Part shown: positions 11,801 to 26,800 of the stretch, piece after piece
Layout of the letters: the number at the start of each line of letters is the position of its first letter
How positions within the stretch are numbered: position 1 is the stretch's first letter
Assembly (NCBI GenBank): GCA_964036195.1
Contig: OZ038460.1
Location: 18,169,504-18,233,503, forward strand
Reading direction: 5' to 3'
DNA from: Sphaerolaimus hirsutus
Lineage: Eukaryota; Nematoda; Chromadorea; Monhysterida; Sphaerolaimidae
DNA length: 64,000 bases
Program-made: the position numbers and the translations under genes
The notes under the pieces: generated by a model
The model's input: the letters and a program-made list of their open reading frames with translations, nothing else
Databases searched by the model: none
What the model was told of the DNA's origin: nothing

Positions 11801-14800
11801 GGGTAATCAACAGATTACTGTAAAAAATCGGTGACAGACACATTACTGCCGTTTTCTCAGCGAGACAGATAATATCCAGCCAAGGGGGGGGGGCAGCCCC
11901 CCCCTACCTAACCCCCTTTGAGAAGCCCTAAAACAGCACAACAACACACTACCTACGAGAATAATCGTTTCTGGAGACTTTGATCGTACGGTCGGTGTTG
12001 TAGCTCCAGAATGTAACCGCTGCATTTTGTGGGCGCTTTTTTGGAAATTTCGATTTTTGAAAGAAATCGTAAATTTGTTTTTGTCAAAGATTAGACTATC
12101 GATCGGCTTGGAAACTAGCTGCGGAAACATTCATATTTGTGTTTTTTTCTTATCGAAAAACGCCTGCGGATGCCTGGCGGCCATCACAAAGCAAAATGTG
12201 ATAAGAATGCAAAATGCCGCGCGGCAAATTTTTTCGGAGTGATTCAACTGGTTCGAGGGACCATAAAAACTCTAGTCAATTTTGACTTTCTGTAACCCTG
12301 TTTTTAGAAACAGTCATACAAAATGTATTTAGAAAGTTTTTTGAAAGTTACCTAAAAATTCGAACACTAATAATACAGCAAACAAATATAAAATCAATCC
12401 ATAAAATCTCGAAAAAGCCTGAAATCTTTTTCCCGCCACTGCCATCGCTACCCCCCCCCCCCAAATGAAACCCCCCCCCCTCCCAAACCCCCAAATTCAA
12501 CCTACATCGTCGCTATTCTGCTTGTTGTGCGAGTGCTGCTGCAGTTTCATATCGGCCAACATTCGACTTTCCGCCGCTGCGAAATATTGGTCGTGGGCGC
12601 GCGCCCGCTCAGCCGCCGATGAAGCAGATAGAGATTCGGCAGAGGAACTGAAATCGAGAGATTACGGTAGTTTATTTGAGGGGTTACGGTAGCGGGTTGT
12701 TGTGAGTGACTAGTGGAATGTGGAGCGAGAAATTTTGGGCTATGGGCTATTTTTGGCCCAAAAATCTCGAAAACGCTTAAAATCTGAAAACATTTTCCCG
12801 GCTTTGCCATCGCTATCTACCCCTCCCTCAATGTAACCCCCTCCCGAACCCTCAAAATTCAACCTACATTGTTACCTAGCCTGGGAGTCTGTTATTGTTA
12901 CCGTATTTTTATGAATAGCGCCCACGCACAGTATTAGACCATCGAAATTTGGAAAACTGTTTAATCTATTTTGAACACATTTGAGTTTACTAGAATGAAT
13001 GTTTCTCGATCGCCGTCAGCAGCAGTTGACATTAGTAAACTTAAATGTGTCAAAACAGATTTATGAAATTCCCAAATTTCAGTGGTGTGGTACTCAATGT
13101 GCGCATGGCCATAAAGTGGCGTGAAGTTGTGAACCAATCTCACAAATAAACCGTCATTGGTCGAGGACTTAAAAAACGTTTTTGTTGTTTATAAATCAAT
13201 GTTGTACAGGGTAAATTCTACCGCACCTGTAAACTTCAAAGTCCCCGCCCCCCCGCCCAAAAAACCCCAAAAAAACCAACGCAGAATTATGACTCGTCGG
13301 CCTTCCATTTCCATTCACAACCGGCTGCACATATGGCGGGGGTGCGTCGGTGCTACCGTTATTTTCAATCGTGTCGTTTTCATTCAGTCGACTACGGTAG
13401 GCTAATTCTAATTTGACCATACGGTAGCGCCTTTGTTCGTCATCGGTGAGATATTCTTTTTGTTCCAAACGCTGAGCTTCGTCGCGCAATAAACGGACCA
13501 TCTGAGGGGGTTTTTGTTGTTGTTTTAGGGCGGAGGGGGGGGGGAATTTTCGAGGGAACTGCTTTGGACTTTGAGTTGACTTTTGGTGGCATTTTATGTT
13601 GTATATACCTAGGCTCTTTCGACGTTTAGAAAATAAAAGGGAGAAAATAACGATGAAAATGGGTGAAAATAGCTAAAAATAGGTATAGAAACACAAATAT
13701 AACTGAGATTGGTTGAAATAAAGTGCTATGTGTCAAATGTCACGCAAAATGACATTCAAATTTGTCAAATATCATGCAAAGTTCACTAAAAAAATATTTT
13801 CTTTTTACTTTGATTGACATTTGACACTCGACTTGACACTTGACATCCCAAAACCCACCTCCTCTTGAACCATCTTATCCAACTGTTCCTTCTCATCCCT
13901 CTGCCAGCCTGCAATAGCCCTCTGCCCGGAACTGGTCTGACTCAATCTATCCCCCGCCAACATGTGCACCTGCGCCGGCCCCAGCGAGCTCTGCGTGCTG
14001 TGCGGCGAACTGGCGCTGCCCCCGGCAGAGGTTGTCATTGTTGGGTTGACTGTTGGCAGAGTGCCAGCGTTTTGGGGGTAGGGAGGGGTGGGGGTAATTG
14101 AGTGTGCTTGGTTTTGTTGTTGATGATGGTGATTTTGATGTTGAGGGGATGTGTGCGGGTTGTAGGGCTGGGGAGAACGCTGCGTGGGGGGTTTTGGGCG
14201 ATGTTATTTGCGGCCGTATGTGAAATGAGAAGGGGTTTATCAGATGGGAAACGAAGAATAGTACAATGTGCACTTTGCGAACAAAAATCAACCCAAATGC
14301 CATAAACATTACTTCCTACAGTCCAAAAAACACCACACATTTCACGTCATTAATTCGGAAAGGGGGACATTTCGAGATAAGGCAATTAATTCAAGGGGGG
14401 GGGGGTTAACCCAATGACACACGGTATACATATGACACCCAAAAGGAGAAACAAACCTCATACCACTCAACAAACAAAAATAAAACCAAAACCCACCCCA
14501 ACAAACCTGCGCCATCTGCCCATTCACCTGGGGTTGCCGGTGTCCATGGCCCGCATAGGGCGGGGGTGGCATCTGCCCATTGCCGGGCCCGTGAATGTGA
14601 CTGGTGGACAGAGACTTGGCCTGGGGGTGCCCCATTTGCTGGTGGGGGTGCTGGGGGTGGTTGAGGGTACCCCCTTGGGAAGTGGGTCCGGGTCCTGGTA
14701 GATTGCCGTATTGGGAGGAGACCACGCGAGACTGCGGTTGGGGGGGGGGGGGTTTGGGGGGTTGAGAAATTTGGGGACCTGGTGAGAAATTTTATTTGAC

Positions 14801-17800
14801 AGATGAGTTTTTTCGTATTTATGATCGGAGCCGCGGTGAATCGTAAAATTTTATAAGCGTTTTTTGGACAAACGAAAAACAACAACAACGCGCTGCCATA
14901 AAGAAGCTCGAGTGAATTAAATTTCGTCTCAGAAAGTCACATTCAACTTATCTCAAGTGAGTCAACTGGTGCCAGTCCTAGGCCCTGTAAAATGTCAAAT
15001 GTCATGCAAAGTGTCAAATGTCATGTGAAATGTCCTAGAAAATGTCAAACGTCCGTTTGCATGACATTTAACATTTCCCAGTGAATTTTACTTGACTTTA
15101 CAAACTTTGCATGATATTTGACATTTTACAGAGTCTCGGACTGCCCCCTGGTAGACACTTGAACCAACTGAATAAATCAACCCATCTTTCAAATCACACG
15201 CAACACGTAAAATATTTATGCACATGACAACAACAAGACAATTCCAAACACAATAGAATAGGAAACTTGACGTGAAAATGCAATGGAATTTGCGGAATGC
15301 ATTGTGAATGAATCATCTAATCGGCACTGACCGCAAATATTTATTATCATCATCACAAAAACGTGCCAAAACGCCAAGTTAAGTGTCGTCATTTATGTAT
15401 TCAAATGACCTAGAAAAACGACAAGAAATGGCGCCGTTTTTAGATCGGCGTCATTTCACACTGGCGTCAGGGATCTGATTCAATTCGAACAAAGGGCGGA
15501 CTTAAGGTGTCCGATCTTCAAATTGAATTTGGGACCAGGTGCAATGCACGAATTTCCTCTGATCACGCAAAATTATCGGTTAGCCAAAATCGCCGACGCC
15601 ATTTTTTTATCAGCGCCGTGATAGGCGCCATTCCATTGCTACACTAAGTTTATTTGCATTGTGACTTGGCCGCGCATATAAATTTTTTGACAATTCATGT
15701 AAACGCGTTGCGCACACCAGTACACCACCAAAATTTGGCAAACTCATAAATATGTTTTGAACGCATTTGAGTTTACCAGAAAAATGGCCTGTCAACTGCT
15801 GTTGACGGCAATCACAAATTATCCATTCTGGGAAACTCAAATCTGTTCGGAACCAATTTACGAGTTTCCCAAATTTCGACGGTTTACTGTTGCGCGCTGG
15901 CAAAAAAAACACACAAAGAGCCCCCCCCCCCCACCAAAATAAAAAAAATGTCCACACTCACCTGCGAGTGATAATGCGGCAACTGCTGCCCTTGGCTCGG
16001 TGCCAAGCCGGGGTTGTAATATTGAATTCTCTGTTGACTGTTGTAATTGGCGCCCCCTTGGGGAACTGCGCTGGTCGACGCGAATCTTTGGTGCGCTAGG
16101 CTACCTGAGATTTAAGATTAATTTTTTGAATTGGTAAATATCTACTTTTTAGTTGGGTAGGCTTTAAATGGGACGATGTTTTAAAGGATAGGGGTCTTAA
16201 ATAATTTTTTATTGAAGCCTATAACTGGGGCCAGTCCCACACCCTGTCAGTTGATGTACTTGTCAAAATAAATGTATTAAACTTACAAAATATGTCACCG
16301 ATTACAACTATACAATAACCACGAATATTACACAACCTTCTTACTTGAAAATCACCTATACAATGTCACAAACTGTAAAACGTCACATTGTGACATTTTA
16401 CAATGACGAATGACAAACTTTAAGACAATTTCACCAGACGTAAACATAAAACCTAAAACTCCACCCACCAGAATTTGTATACTGCTGTTGAACTGGCTGA
16501 ACGCCCGGCGGCTGGTCGTCCAAAATTCTCGCCAGCCCGTTATAAAAGGCGGATCTTTTAGCTACTTCAAACTGCACCGTGTCCCCAGATGACGCCATTA
16601 TTCTGGCCGCTCTGCGATGTGTGAAATTTAATTGAGCGAGATTTTTTACGGGTAGGTAAACTAGTTGACAGCCGAAATTTACAAGATCGGTTTCAATAGA
16701 TTTGAGTTTCCAAAATTGTGAATCTACACGCTAGTTTACGGTCGAAATTTTCAGAACTGATAAATCTGTGTTAAATATATAATGTTTACCATTATGAATC
16801 AGTTTTCATTCACGTCAGCAGCAGTTGACGGAGTCCTGATTCCGGTAAACTCAAATGTCTTCAAAACGGATTTAAAAGTTTCAGAAATTTCGGTTGTCAA
16901 TAGTGATGGAATGGCGCCATGGCGCTGGCGCCATTTGAGGGCGCCAAAGGGCGCCGCGCCATGGCGCCATTGGCGCTTGGCGCCCTTTTTCTGTGGCGCC
17001 CTTGGCGCCTGGCGCCCGCATTCTGAAAGGCGCCATGGCGCCCTTGGCGCTTGGCGCCCTTTTTCTGTGGCGCCCTTGGCGCCTGGCGCCCGCATTCTGA
17101 AAGGCGCCATGGCGCCCTTGGCGCTTGGCGCCCTTTTTCTGTGGCGCCCTTGGCGCCTGGCGCCCTGCTTTAGAAGGGCGCCAAAAAGGCGCCAGCAGGG
17201 TTTCACAGTGAGTGCTGTGTAAACGAAAAAAAATGAAAAAACGCATCCGTGGATGATCTAAATTCGCCAGAAAAATGGACGGAGTGGTGTGAGTGGGTGG
17301 AAATCTTTCGTCCAACGGTTCATCAGATCTGTCTGACGGATCAGAAGACAAGAATGATGGACTGTCTAACTTGCAAAATCATAAATAAACGGATTAAAAT
17401 CGTTGCAATTAGGAAACATTGTTCGGAACGGTCTATTTGTAATGAATGGATTGTTGTCAAATGACAATTTCCATTGCGTTTGAATTTGTCATGTGGATTT
17501 TTTTCAAATTTTTTTTATTGGTAGCCTTGTTTTTGTTGATTACATCCTGGAGAACGCCAATTAAGAAGTGAATGCGCGTGCAATGGTGCTGTAGAAACAT
17601 TTTTAGCACACGCATGGTGTTGTAGGCACTTTTTTATCCTGGCGCCCTTGGCGCCTGGCGCCCTATTTTCCGAATGGCGCCATTGGCGCTTGGCGCCCTC
17701 TTTCCGTGGCGCCCCTGGCGCCTGGCGCCCACTTTCTGAATGGCGCCATGGCGCCCTTGGCGCCTGGCGCCCTTTTTCTGTGGCGCCCTTGGCGCTTGGC

Positions 17801-20800
17801 GCCCACTTTCCGAATGGCGCCATGGCGCCCTTGGCGCCTGGCGCCATTTTTTTTGGCGCTTTTCCATCACTAGTTGTCAACGAGCCAAAAAGTATGTATT
17901 TTTTCATATTTTTAATGGGTATATTTTTTCATGAGAATGTAAAGTGGCCTGATTTAAATACCAGACATCGCATAATAAATGAATCAAAATAGGTAATCAA
18001 ATTACAATTGATAAAATAGGTACACGCAAATTAAAATGCGCATTTATTTTATGGAACAAAACCGGTTCCTGTACAATTTACAAATTTATTTACAAGTGCC
18101 ATCAGGGACCATTTCCGCTTGTTCCCTTTAAATTGTGAAGTAAAGTGTCAAATTTTATGCAAAAAGTCAGTTAAAATAAAAAATTTTAACAAAAGATTGT
18201 ATTACTGAAGTTTTGACATTTTGCATGACAATTGACAAATCTGAACGACATTTTACATGACATCTTACACTTTACACCATGTATCGCGAAAAAAACTTGT
18301 CGCGTTAATTAAATACATTTGATTGAAAAACTCACTGTTCCTGTGTAATATTGATCAAATTGTGTCCGTTAACTTTTAACAATTGATCGCCCGGTTCCAA
18401 TCTGCCGTCCTGCGAAAAAATATATAAAAAATGTAAAAACATATTCAAATGCTCACTTTATCATTTCCAGCAAACTTTTGCATAATCATTCGACTTTAAA
18501 ATCATAAATAATAAAAGACGCGGCGAAAATCTTCCATTCAAAGACGACGCGCGGTTTTTCAAAAGCGAACATACATAAATACATGAATAAAAATAAAAAT
18601 GGCCCATTGAGAAAATTGTGGGAAAATGGGATATCCAGCAAAGATATCATATGCGTCAGCAAAGATATCATAATCGCATGTCTATTATATCAGTCAAGGG
18701 AACGGGGTCAGTGTCAGTGCAATATTTTTATACCGGCCGCGGTTAGACATTCCAGTGTTCGAAAGTGAAATGTGAATTTTCGTAAAAAGACAAGTACAGC
18801 TGGCAATTGTGTAATTTGTCAAGTGACAAGTAATTATTGACACGGAATGGTCAAGCTTTGAGAAATATGACAACTATTTTGTGACTCGAAGCCATAGTCA
18901 GTCGATTACCATCATCAATAAAGATTTGTCACTGCAAACTTGTCACATTTCGTGTCAAATACAACATCAATTATCACTACTTATCTGATTATTCACAAGT
19001 AGTGATGGAATATTGTTAGCGCAATATCTTCATACTGGCCGCTCTTGGGCATTGGCTCTTAGTTTTCGAAAAAAGTGAATCTTGATAAAAAAGACAACTA
19101 CAGCTCAAGTGACAAGTGATTTTTGACACGGAATGATCAAGCTTTGATAATGTGGCAACTGCTTTGTGATTGGAAGAAATTGTCAGTGGACTGCCATCAT
19201 CAATAACAAAATTTCACTGCAACTTGTCACATTTTATATAAAATATTCATCAATTATCACCACTTATCTGATTACTTATATATAACTAGTGATGGAATGT
19301 CACTATTTGAGGGCGCCAGATGGAGAAGCGCCATGGCGCCAGGCACTTTTTGAAAATGGTGCCACGACGTCATTGTTTTTGGCGCTTTTCCATCATTATA
19401 CATAACTTGTTTTACTATCGAAGTGAAATGACAATTTAGTTGGCTGCCTGCCAAGCTACCAAAAATATGCGCAATTTTGTCCAACCGCCGCCAGAAATTG
19501 CCGCACAATGAACCAGAAAATGATCTCATCACTGAGGCAATCACCTCCAAAACTTCGATATCATTCGATCACAATAAACTCACAACAACGCATAAAAAAA
19601 CTGGAATTTCATTTCAGAAATTGAAACAAGACACTGTTACTTTCGGCAGAAATTACACTCGAGCGCGCGTACAATTTTACCGGAAAAAAAATCGCATAAA
19701 AACTGTCTCAAATTGGAACGCGGCACACGGGAAACGCGCAAAGAAAAAAGCGTGTAAAATAAAAACCTACCACAAAAACGTGGGGGGGTTGCAAAATTTC
19801 CACACAGGTAACAATAAATAAAGCCGGGTAGCATCATGGGAGCGATCGCATCAAGCATCGCGCGCGTTCACAGGCGCCCGAAAATTGCCCGGCGGCGGAA
19901 AAGTGTCGGGCAAAATTGGACAGGTGCCAAATTTTGCGGAAAATAAGCCTAGGAAAATAAGATTTTTGAAAGCCGTCAACAATAGTTGACAGGCTCTCAT
20001 TATGGTCAACTCAAACGTGTTCGAAACAAGATTAAGGCAATTTTCACAAATTTTGACGGTGTTCTACAATAGTGTGCAGCGCCATTATTTCGTGACATTT
20101 TCCGCCGCTGCAGCCAAGCCAAAGCGCAAACATTCGGCCCCTCGCGTGCATAATCACAGGCATTTCCAGTTAACGCAAAATGTAAGCTACATGGAGCTAA
20201 AGCCATCGAAATTCGTGCTTGTAGGGTTGGGAATAATATTTTTAATTTTTTTAAAGAATATTTTTGAATACTATTGAAGTGGTAATTATGTGGCATAGGG
20301 CACTTAAAAACGTGTATTTTTGTGAAATGACAACAACCAGAAATGTAGTGATATTTGCTCAAAAAGGGCAATTCTTATTTTGGGCAGCAGAATACAAAAT
20401 TTCAGCACTATTTACTGTAGCCCTAACATTTTAAAACTGTCGTTTTAAAAAATTATTTGAAAAACACAACGACCAACCCCAGCCTTGAAGCTAGTAAAAT
20501 CAAATCAGTGCGTAAATATTTGCTCATACATTATGAGCACCCGTCCCATGAGTACAGAAACATACACACCGTTTAAGTAGCTTAATAATACGGAAACGTG
20601 TGACTAGTATACATCAAATATGTAAATATACATATTGACCGAGAAAGCTTTACTATTGCCCCTGCTTGAATACTGTCGCCACATACTAAATATAGCGCCT
20701 GAGCACACTATTTAGTTGACAATCGTATTTTCCAAAATTTCCAACAGTTTTGAACACATTTGAGTTTACCAGAACGAGGACTCTGTCAACTACTGCTGAT

Positions 20801-23800
20801 AGTTATCAAAAATGGTTCCTTTTGCGAACTCAAATGTATTCAAAACAGATTTCTCAGCTTTGGGAATTTCGGTTGTCAACTAAATCCATAGACGTGATGC
20901 CAAAAAACGTCGATTTCGTCCCAGTGATGAAATTGAATCACTTTGAACAAATTAAGTCACTTTTGAATCAATTTGACCAATTTCCGGCACTATGAATCTG
21001 AAAAAATACCCAAAAATGTGCTGGGCTTATAAATTATGAACCCAGGGGCGCTAACCAAATGACTTTCGGAAATTCCCGAATGTCAACAGAAAGACCCCGG
21101 TTCAAATTTCCTGAATAAAATTGGATGAAGCTATTTAAATTGACATCAAACACGATCAAATTCTAATGATCTGGTATTAATCAGAACCAGAACAAAATTT
21201 GAGAGCAAATGCACTGAAACAGTCAATATTACCGCGCTAATCACTTGTAAATAGTGTCAGAAATAATTCAAATAGATGGAAATCATTTTAGGACACATAT
21301 TTACTAAAACTGAATAAATGTAATCCGGTCAGCCTTCACGCTGTATAAATAGCCGAAATGCACTGAATATATGTGGTCGGCAGACAATTTGACAAATACT
21401 ATTACATTTGTTCCATTTCACTGTATATCAACACTTGTTTAGTGGGGTGCCGAGATGCAAGACACTTGACTATAAAAATTAAAATTCGATATAAAGTTAA
21501 AAAATGAAACTTGGCTTGATCGAAAATATGCTAATTTACCTTTTTAGAACAATTACATTTTCAAAAATGTTGAAAAATAGATATTGAGTTTAAACACCAG
21601 GAGTCAAATGATATGAACCCTTAATAACAACAGTTCATTTTAATATTTATGTTTTGCAGTTGAATATTTATCAGCAAACAACTTAAAACCATATTTTTCA
21701 GTTGACAGAAAGTTTCAATTGACGATCAGTCAACTTGGCATTGTGCCATCAGTCAACCCAGTGTGCAACCAATAGTGATGACACTATTCACACAAAATCC
21801 CACTCACAACCCTGCAGCCCCCATAGATTATTTACGTGCCATGTTTATTTGACAGAATTCCAACTGGGCTACTGAATAGAAAACATTAAATACCATTCCA
21901 TTGATTTTCAGATGAAAGGCGTGCCGCCATATTTTCAAAACAATACTTTCGGTGAGTATGAATCGAAAAAGTACCGTACTTACTCGAATAAACGCCCCCC
22001 CCCCGACTTAGGTAGAATTTCTCCCTGTTAGACAATTACAATTTTTAGCAAATTACCCCCTAGAATAACTCCCCCTTTAAGCATTTGAAAATTTGCTGTG
22101 TTAATTTTGAACAAAAGTTGTTCTGTTAACGACCATCACCATCAAAAAAAGTCTCAAGGGGAAAAATTTCCAGTGGAATAATTCGAGAAAATACGGTATT
22201 TATTTTCGCGGCTGGGCTAAGATTTTAGGGTCGCGCAAGGTTTTTTTCACAAGTGCAATAGAATTGAAACTGCAGAGCAAATAAAACATATTTTACTGTG
22301 TAAATAGGCGTAAAAAGTGGTTTCTTTTGGGGCGCTAAGACAAAACAAACATGGGTAGGTAAATACATTTGTAAATAAATATATAACAAGTTTCTGAATG
22401 ACTTTCACCTTGAAAAATATACACTAAACCTCAATTAGGTATGTCAAATCTGGACTAAAAATGTGACACACTATGAATGATGTCAACACATTTTATTTAT
22501 GGAAAACTAAAATAATAAACCAATCAAACCACACATTATCGTTTATTCCCGGCCATATATATATAAAAGATTATAGCGACAGTGAAAGCGCCAATAATTT
22601 GGCGCCAGGCGCCATGGAAAATAGGTGAAATTTTTTACACCATGCGTTTGTATCGCAAGAATGTTTAGCTTCATCTGATTAGGGGGCGGCACCAGTAAAA
22701 TTTCCACGCGCCAAAGCGCAGGGGTTTAGTAGGGGGGGGGGGGGGGGGTTACCCACAAACGCCCTTCAGCTATAGAAAAAATCTTAACAATCTATTCTGA
22801 AACCAAAATTTTGGCTACTGCTATTTTGGCCCCTCCCCAACAATCCGCCAGCTATCTATTTATCTGGAGTGATTTTTATCTGGGGAATAGCAATTCACTA
22901 TCTATATGAACACACGCAGGGGACCAAATAAACCAGTCCCCTGCCAAAGCGTTTTCAAAGGCGCCACAGAAAAAAAGGCGCCAGCGCCATGGCGCCATCC
23001 CAGCACTAAACACTACACCAAAAACCACCAAAAACAATGGAAAATGATGTATTGAGCGAAGTGATTTTCTAAAAATGACACATTGAAATCAAAAAACGCG
23101 AGCCGGCGAATCAATGTGACATGAAAAAATCAAGGGCGGATCATATGAAATTTAGACGAAGGCCCTGAACACATTAGTTGACAGCCGACATTTCCGAGGC
23201 TGATAAACCTGTCTTGAACACATTTGAGTTGACTGGAATGAGAAGTTGATCAACTCCCGTTGACGGAGATTGAAATAGATCATTATGGTACACTCAAATG
23301 TGTTGGAAACAAAATTATCAGTTTTCGATTGTCAACTAATGTGGCTAGGGAAAATGTCACTGGTCACCTATACGAAATTTTGAGACTGAATATCAAATTT
23401 AGCAGCTGGGTTCAGACGATATACTGTTATCGAAAAAAAACAGACTTTTTGACATTGAATATAGTTTATAAAAACAACAAAATTGTGACTGCCGATCTAT
23501 GCGTTTAGAATCTACACATAAAAATTTGTGATAATATTAACATATAGCGTCCGAACCAGTTCCAAATCCGCATTTGTGCTTTTAAAACTTTTAAAAAAAC
23601 TTAAAAGCTAGACAATGTCTGAAATCAGTTTTCTTAAAACTATTTGAAAAAGGCATTTTTCGAAATCTGTTTCAGTAAATTTTATCATGGTAAAAACCAC
23701 AAAACTAAAACACAAAGCTCGCAGAAACCGCAATCCCGTCAAAGTCAAACTTTTCAAACACCCAGAAATAACACGGCGCCATATTCAAACAATTGGTTGC

Positions 23801-26800
23801 TTACTCACAAACAAAGATGGGAAATAATTTTTTCAAGTGAAAGACGTTTTTTTCAAGTTAAAGAAGTTCATAGTATTTTTTAATCCCCTACTTTCGAAAA
23901 AAAAAACAATTTTCGAATTTGGATTGTAATTTATCAAACAATTAAATCATAAATAGGATGATTTACGAGTGTTTACAATAAGCAAACCAAAGTGATATTT
24001 TGATGTATTCAAAAAAATTCCGTTGAACACAGCTAAATTACCAGCGCAAGTTTGTCCTTCACACCAATTTGATCGTACTTAAAACTTAAAAAAGCAAAAA
24101 ATTAAAAATACTCGAAAAATACTTCTAAATTTTCGAATATTCCCACTGGCCCATGAAATGCTACACAAACGTATGCACTATTCACAGCACTCGAATGCAA
24201 ACAAAACTCTTTATAGCGGCTTAGAAGCAGCGACTAACCCTTTTACTACAATCGCTTTAAAATGCCACACAGATTTACGGGGTGGCCCAGGTAAAGTGTG
24301 ATAACACAAAATGAGACACCCCGTATGCGAAAAAGATCACTTTATATTCATTTAAGATCATTTTCAAGTGTGAAAATAGTGGCAAGTGATAAGAAAAGCT
24401 GCATGAAAACGTAGTCTAGTAATTAGCTACCTAAATATACAAAAAAACAAAAGCTTAGGATACTTAATAACAAATACTTAGCACTTTTATCGTCAACTTG
24501 CATTGAGATGAGTGGGAACTCTCTCAGACCCTGCGAAATTCTCTGTAAAATGTAAAATGTCATGTAAAGTGTCTAAAGTCATGTAAAACAGGGCATTTTA
24601 AATTTTCCAAAACAGCCATTTTACAGGGTCTGGGACTGCCCCCAGAGACTTTCTCAGGGTACCGAAATAGCTCCTGATTACCGATTACCTTTCGATAGGA
24701 AATCACTATGCCATGAAGCTACATTTGGCACCTATCCAAGCGCAGACACTACGATGTGCCTAGGTATACACATTGAGTTTACATGCGAAGTTTCAAAAAC
24801 TTATAAATCAGCTCTGAAGGCATTCGAGTTTACTGGAATGAGGCGTCTGTCAACTGCTGTTGACGGAAATAAAGATCACTCATTCTGGTAAACTCAAATG
24901 TGTTAAAAAAACACAGATTTGTCAGTTTTGGAATATTCGGCAGTAAAGTTGAGTGTAAACATGCGTTACAATACCCAGCGGCCAATAAATCATAAAAAAG
25001 AACCGCAGTTTCAGCGCCAGGCGTCACCACATATGAATTTTTGAAGACAAAAAAACGTAATTCAAACGGCCGAAAATTCCAAAAATCGAACTCACATAAT
25101 AAGCGGCGCTGTTCGGCATAACTTTCTTGATGTAAATGCCGCTGGTCGCCTGCGACTCGCCCTGCGAAAGGAAAAACGCAAAATTGGCAAAATTCCAAAT
25201 TAGGCATTTAAAAAAATCGTTATTGTTGTTTTTAAAAAACCTGGCTGGGAGCACACGGCCGACGAATGGGGTAGCGAGGGTCATTTCTAACTTGATTGTA
25301 ACTCGGCGGGAATTTCATTCTTCTAGAATGAATAAAAACGCATGAATTTAGAAGCCTAGAAAAGGGAGAAAAACGCTGGAAAATATTTTATGAAAAATTT
25401 CCGGAAAAAAATGACATTGAAAAACAAAATCGAAGGCACAAAATTACGAAAAATAAGACCTTGTCAGAACTGAGGTCACACATCACAAAGGTATATATCT
25501 CTGTCTTCACCTACAATTCAAACACGTAATACCTAATCTGAACTCTAACACACGCGTAATCTGCATACGAATTCAGGGAATGCCAATGCCCATTTGCATA
25601 CAGTAAAATGATGAAAACACGCGCCGCTGTGGCATTTGCTGCTGTCGTTCCAAAATTATTCGGACAGTGTATTTTTGAAGTTGTCTGAAGCGATATACAT
25701 TTTTGAATTGAAATATTGCTTTTTATGCAAAAATGAATCACACATTCGCGACGGAAATTTCTGTTAATGTCTCACTGGATAAATTTTTTTCTCATTTTTG
25801 TAGTCATAAATACAAAAAGCCCCACAAACACTAGCTTGCAGCTGAAAATTTTCAGACTGACAAGTCCGTTTTAAACACTGCATGTTTGTCAGAATACACA
25901 TTTGAAACAGATTTGTCAGTTTACAAAATTTCAGTCATAAATGGCCCAAAAACACTGGTTGACATTGCAAATAAATGTCAACTGAATGTCAACAAAATAA
26001 CACAAAAAATTTAAAAGCATCACACTTAACATAAACAATGAAAATTAAGTGTCACGATACAAAATTAACTATGCTCTATCACATTGGAAAGTTGAAATCA
26101 CATTTAGTTGATTACAGTTAACACAAATTTTGATGTCAACCAACGCCACAAAGTGACCACAGAACAAAACAGTACTGTCCGAATAATTATGAAACAGACA
26201 AAGTATTTAAAAACACACGAATACCTACATTCCTCAGAGAAAGTGACCATTGTCCACTCCCAATGACCATACAGAAAACGTATGCATGTATTTATGTATT
26301 AATAAGTAATATCAATACACGCAGTACAAAATGCAGGTGCATTTTGACACGACACAAACGCATTGATATTCGTTTATTTGACCTGTTTTATGGGTGAGGA
26401 ATAGAATAGCTATAGCGAATAAAAGCGCCAAATTTTGGCGCCAGCGCCATGACGCTTTTCAAGGGAGTGAGGTCAGGTGGCAGTCCCGCATACTGTAATG
26501 TGTGAAGTAAAATGTAAAATGTCATGTAAAATGTGAGTTTTTCAACACAAATATGCAAATCGAAAATCTGAAGAAAAATTCAAAATTTAAATGCGAGAAT
26601 ATCGAGATCTAGCACATTTTTTCACATCGAATAGAAATATCCAAAATGTTGAAAAAGAAACCATAACGTTTCAAAGCGGTTACAGAATGATTGCGCCAAA
26701 CGCCAAAAACATGGCGCCTTTCAGTTTGGCGCCAGCGCCATGGCGCTTTTCAATTACTAGTACAGGGACATTCTGCAGAATAAATACTACCTCCAAACAC

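Larger units (their letters stand above)
18410..25095. other. 6.7-kb intron between canoe exons 6 and 7
   Basis: No supported gene. It contains a tandem duplication (18713-19286), a small hAT element (19287-19398), family B copies at 19925, 20695, 23165 and 24775, a family F fold-back (21974), GGCGCC islands (22590-22990) and a family A copy (24505). Stretches 20100-20690, 20900-21950 and 23350-24500 are plain AT-rich sequence in which I see nothing. Confidence 0.6.

Noticed and set aside
16782-17906. Long open frames on both strands across the GGCGCC arrays
   Set aside because: All six frames stay open because the repeat lacks stop codons. The peptide words are periodic and the region is a defined hAT element.
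19477-19821. 114-residue plus-strand frame rich in lysine, threonine and asparagine
   Set aside because: AT-rich composition, no splice-site context or recognised motif, and located in a canoe intron on the opposite strand.
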